Assembly: GCA_900313435.1 (NCBI GenBank)
Contig: OMRF01000182.1
Span: 1 to 6,561 of the forward strand
Reading direction: 5' to 3'
Origin: an uncultured Lachnospiraceae bacterium
GTDB taxonomy: Bacteria; Bacillota; Clostridia; Lachnospirales; Lachnospiraceae
Length of the DNA: 6,561 bases
Under the pieces are notes generated by a model. That model was not told where the DNA came from and did no database searches. It worked only from the letters and a program-made list of their open reading frames with translations. The position numbers were made by a program, and so were the translations under genes. Shown here piece by piece: positions 6,484 to 6,561 of the stretch (positions are counted from its first letter, which is position 1; each line of letters opens with the position of its first letter).

Positions 6484-6561
6484 GTATGACGGGCATGCCG
6501 TCAGTCTGTGGTGAAAGTCCACAAGGGGCGTAGTTGCCGACGAACCCCAAAGCGACTCCCA
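6484..6561 (+). mobile_element. Group II intron, bacterial class C, 5' end (domain I), cut by the window edge
   Basis: These 78 bases are non-coding and resemble the start of class C introns. From memory, the Oceanobacillus iheyensis intron begins GUGUGCCCGGCAUGGG, then CAGUCUAUAGGGUGAGAGUCCC. Here the order is GTATGACGGGCATGCCG, then CAGTCTGTGGTGAAAGTCC, with nearly equal spacing. Local hairpins are visible: GACGG/CCGTC (6488-6492 with 6498-6502), TGTGG/CCACA (6507-6511 with 6519-6523, loop TGAAAGT) and GGGG/CCCC (6525-6528 with 6545-6548). The placement at the foot of a terminator stem is the known target preference of class C introns. The rest of the ribozyme and a possible maturase/reverse transcriptase ORF would lie to the right. 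It cannot be told from here whether the element is full length or a fragment. A cobalamin riboswitch shares a GGTGAAA-type box, but the other conserved blocks are absent. Confidence 0.85.

Noticed and set aside
6484..6561. Cobalamin riboswitch or RNase P RNA as explanation of the right-end RNA-like sequence
   Set aside because: The GGTGAAAGTCC block is superficially similar to both, but the cobalamin core blocks and the RNase P GAGGAAAGTCC context are absent, while the GTATG, GGCATG and CAGTCT blocks and the terminator-abutting position fit a class C group II intron.

Overview
The window looks like an ordinary chromosomal segment of a Firmicute of class Clostridia, most likely family Lachnospiraceae. 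The grounds are an AddAB-type recombination nuclease rather than RecBCD, a clostridial-style HtpG with an acidic insertion, a lysine/alanine-tailed DUF6465-like protein typical of that family, strong AGGAGG-type ribosome binding sites and moderate GC with frequent AGA/AGG arginine codons. The genus cannot be told from the sequence. All genes lie on the + strand.

Layout: positions 1-2688 hold the 3' three quarters of addA (helicase/nuclease subunit A), with the 5' end and Walker A region outside the window. Four bases later comes a lipoprotein with a degenerate parvulin-like (PpiC/PrsA-type) domain at 2693-3691, probably in the same transcript. A 105-base gap carries a good sigma-A-type promoter and an AT-only inverted repeat, then a small histone H1-like, Lys/Ala-rich protein with a C-terminal DUF6465-like domain (3797-4240). 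This gene ends in a textbook intrinsic terminator (4266-4309). htpG (Hsp90) follows at 4344-6446, and its stop codon directly abuts a 17-bp perfect GC-rich terminator hairpin (6447-6483).

The last 78 bases (6484-6561) are the most interesting part. They start exactly at the foot of that hairpin and match, in order and spacing, the 5' end of domain I of bacterial class C (IIC) group II introns, the class known to insert just downstream of intrinsic terminators. The intron body and any reverse transcriptase ORF lie beyond the window.

Functionally the genes are housekeeping: double-strand-break repair (AddA), envelope protein folding or quality control (the lipoprotein), probable nucleoid or nucleic-acid binding (the Lys/Ala protein) and cytosolic protein folding (HtpG). 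I see no defence island, CRISPR array, tRNA or rRNA. No clearly new multi-gene system is visible. The retroelement at the right edge, the histone-tailed small protein and the parvulin-like lipoprotein lacking both signature histidines are the points worth following.
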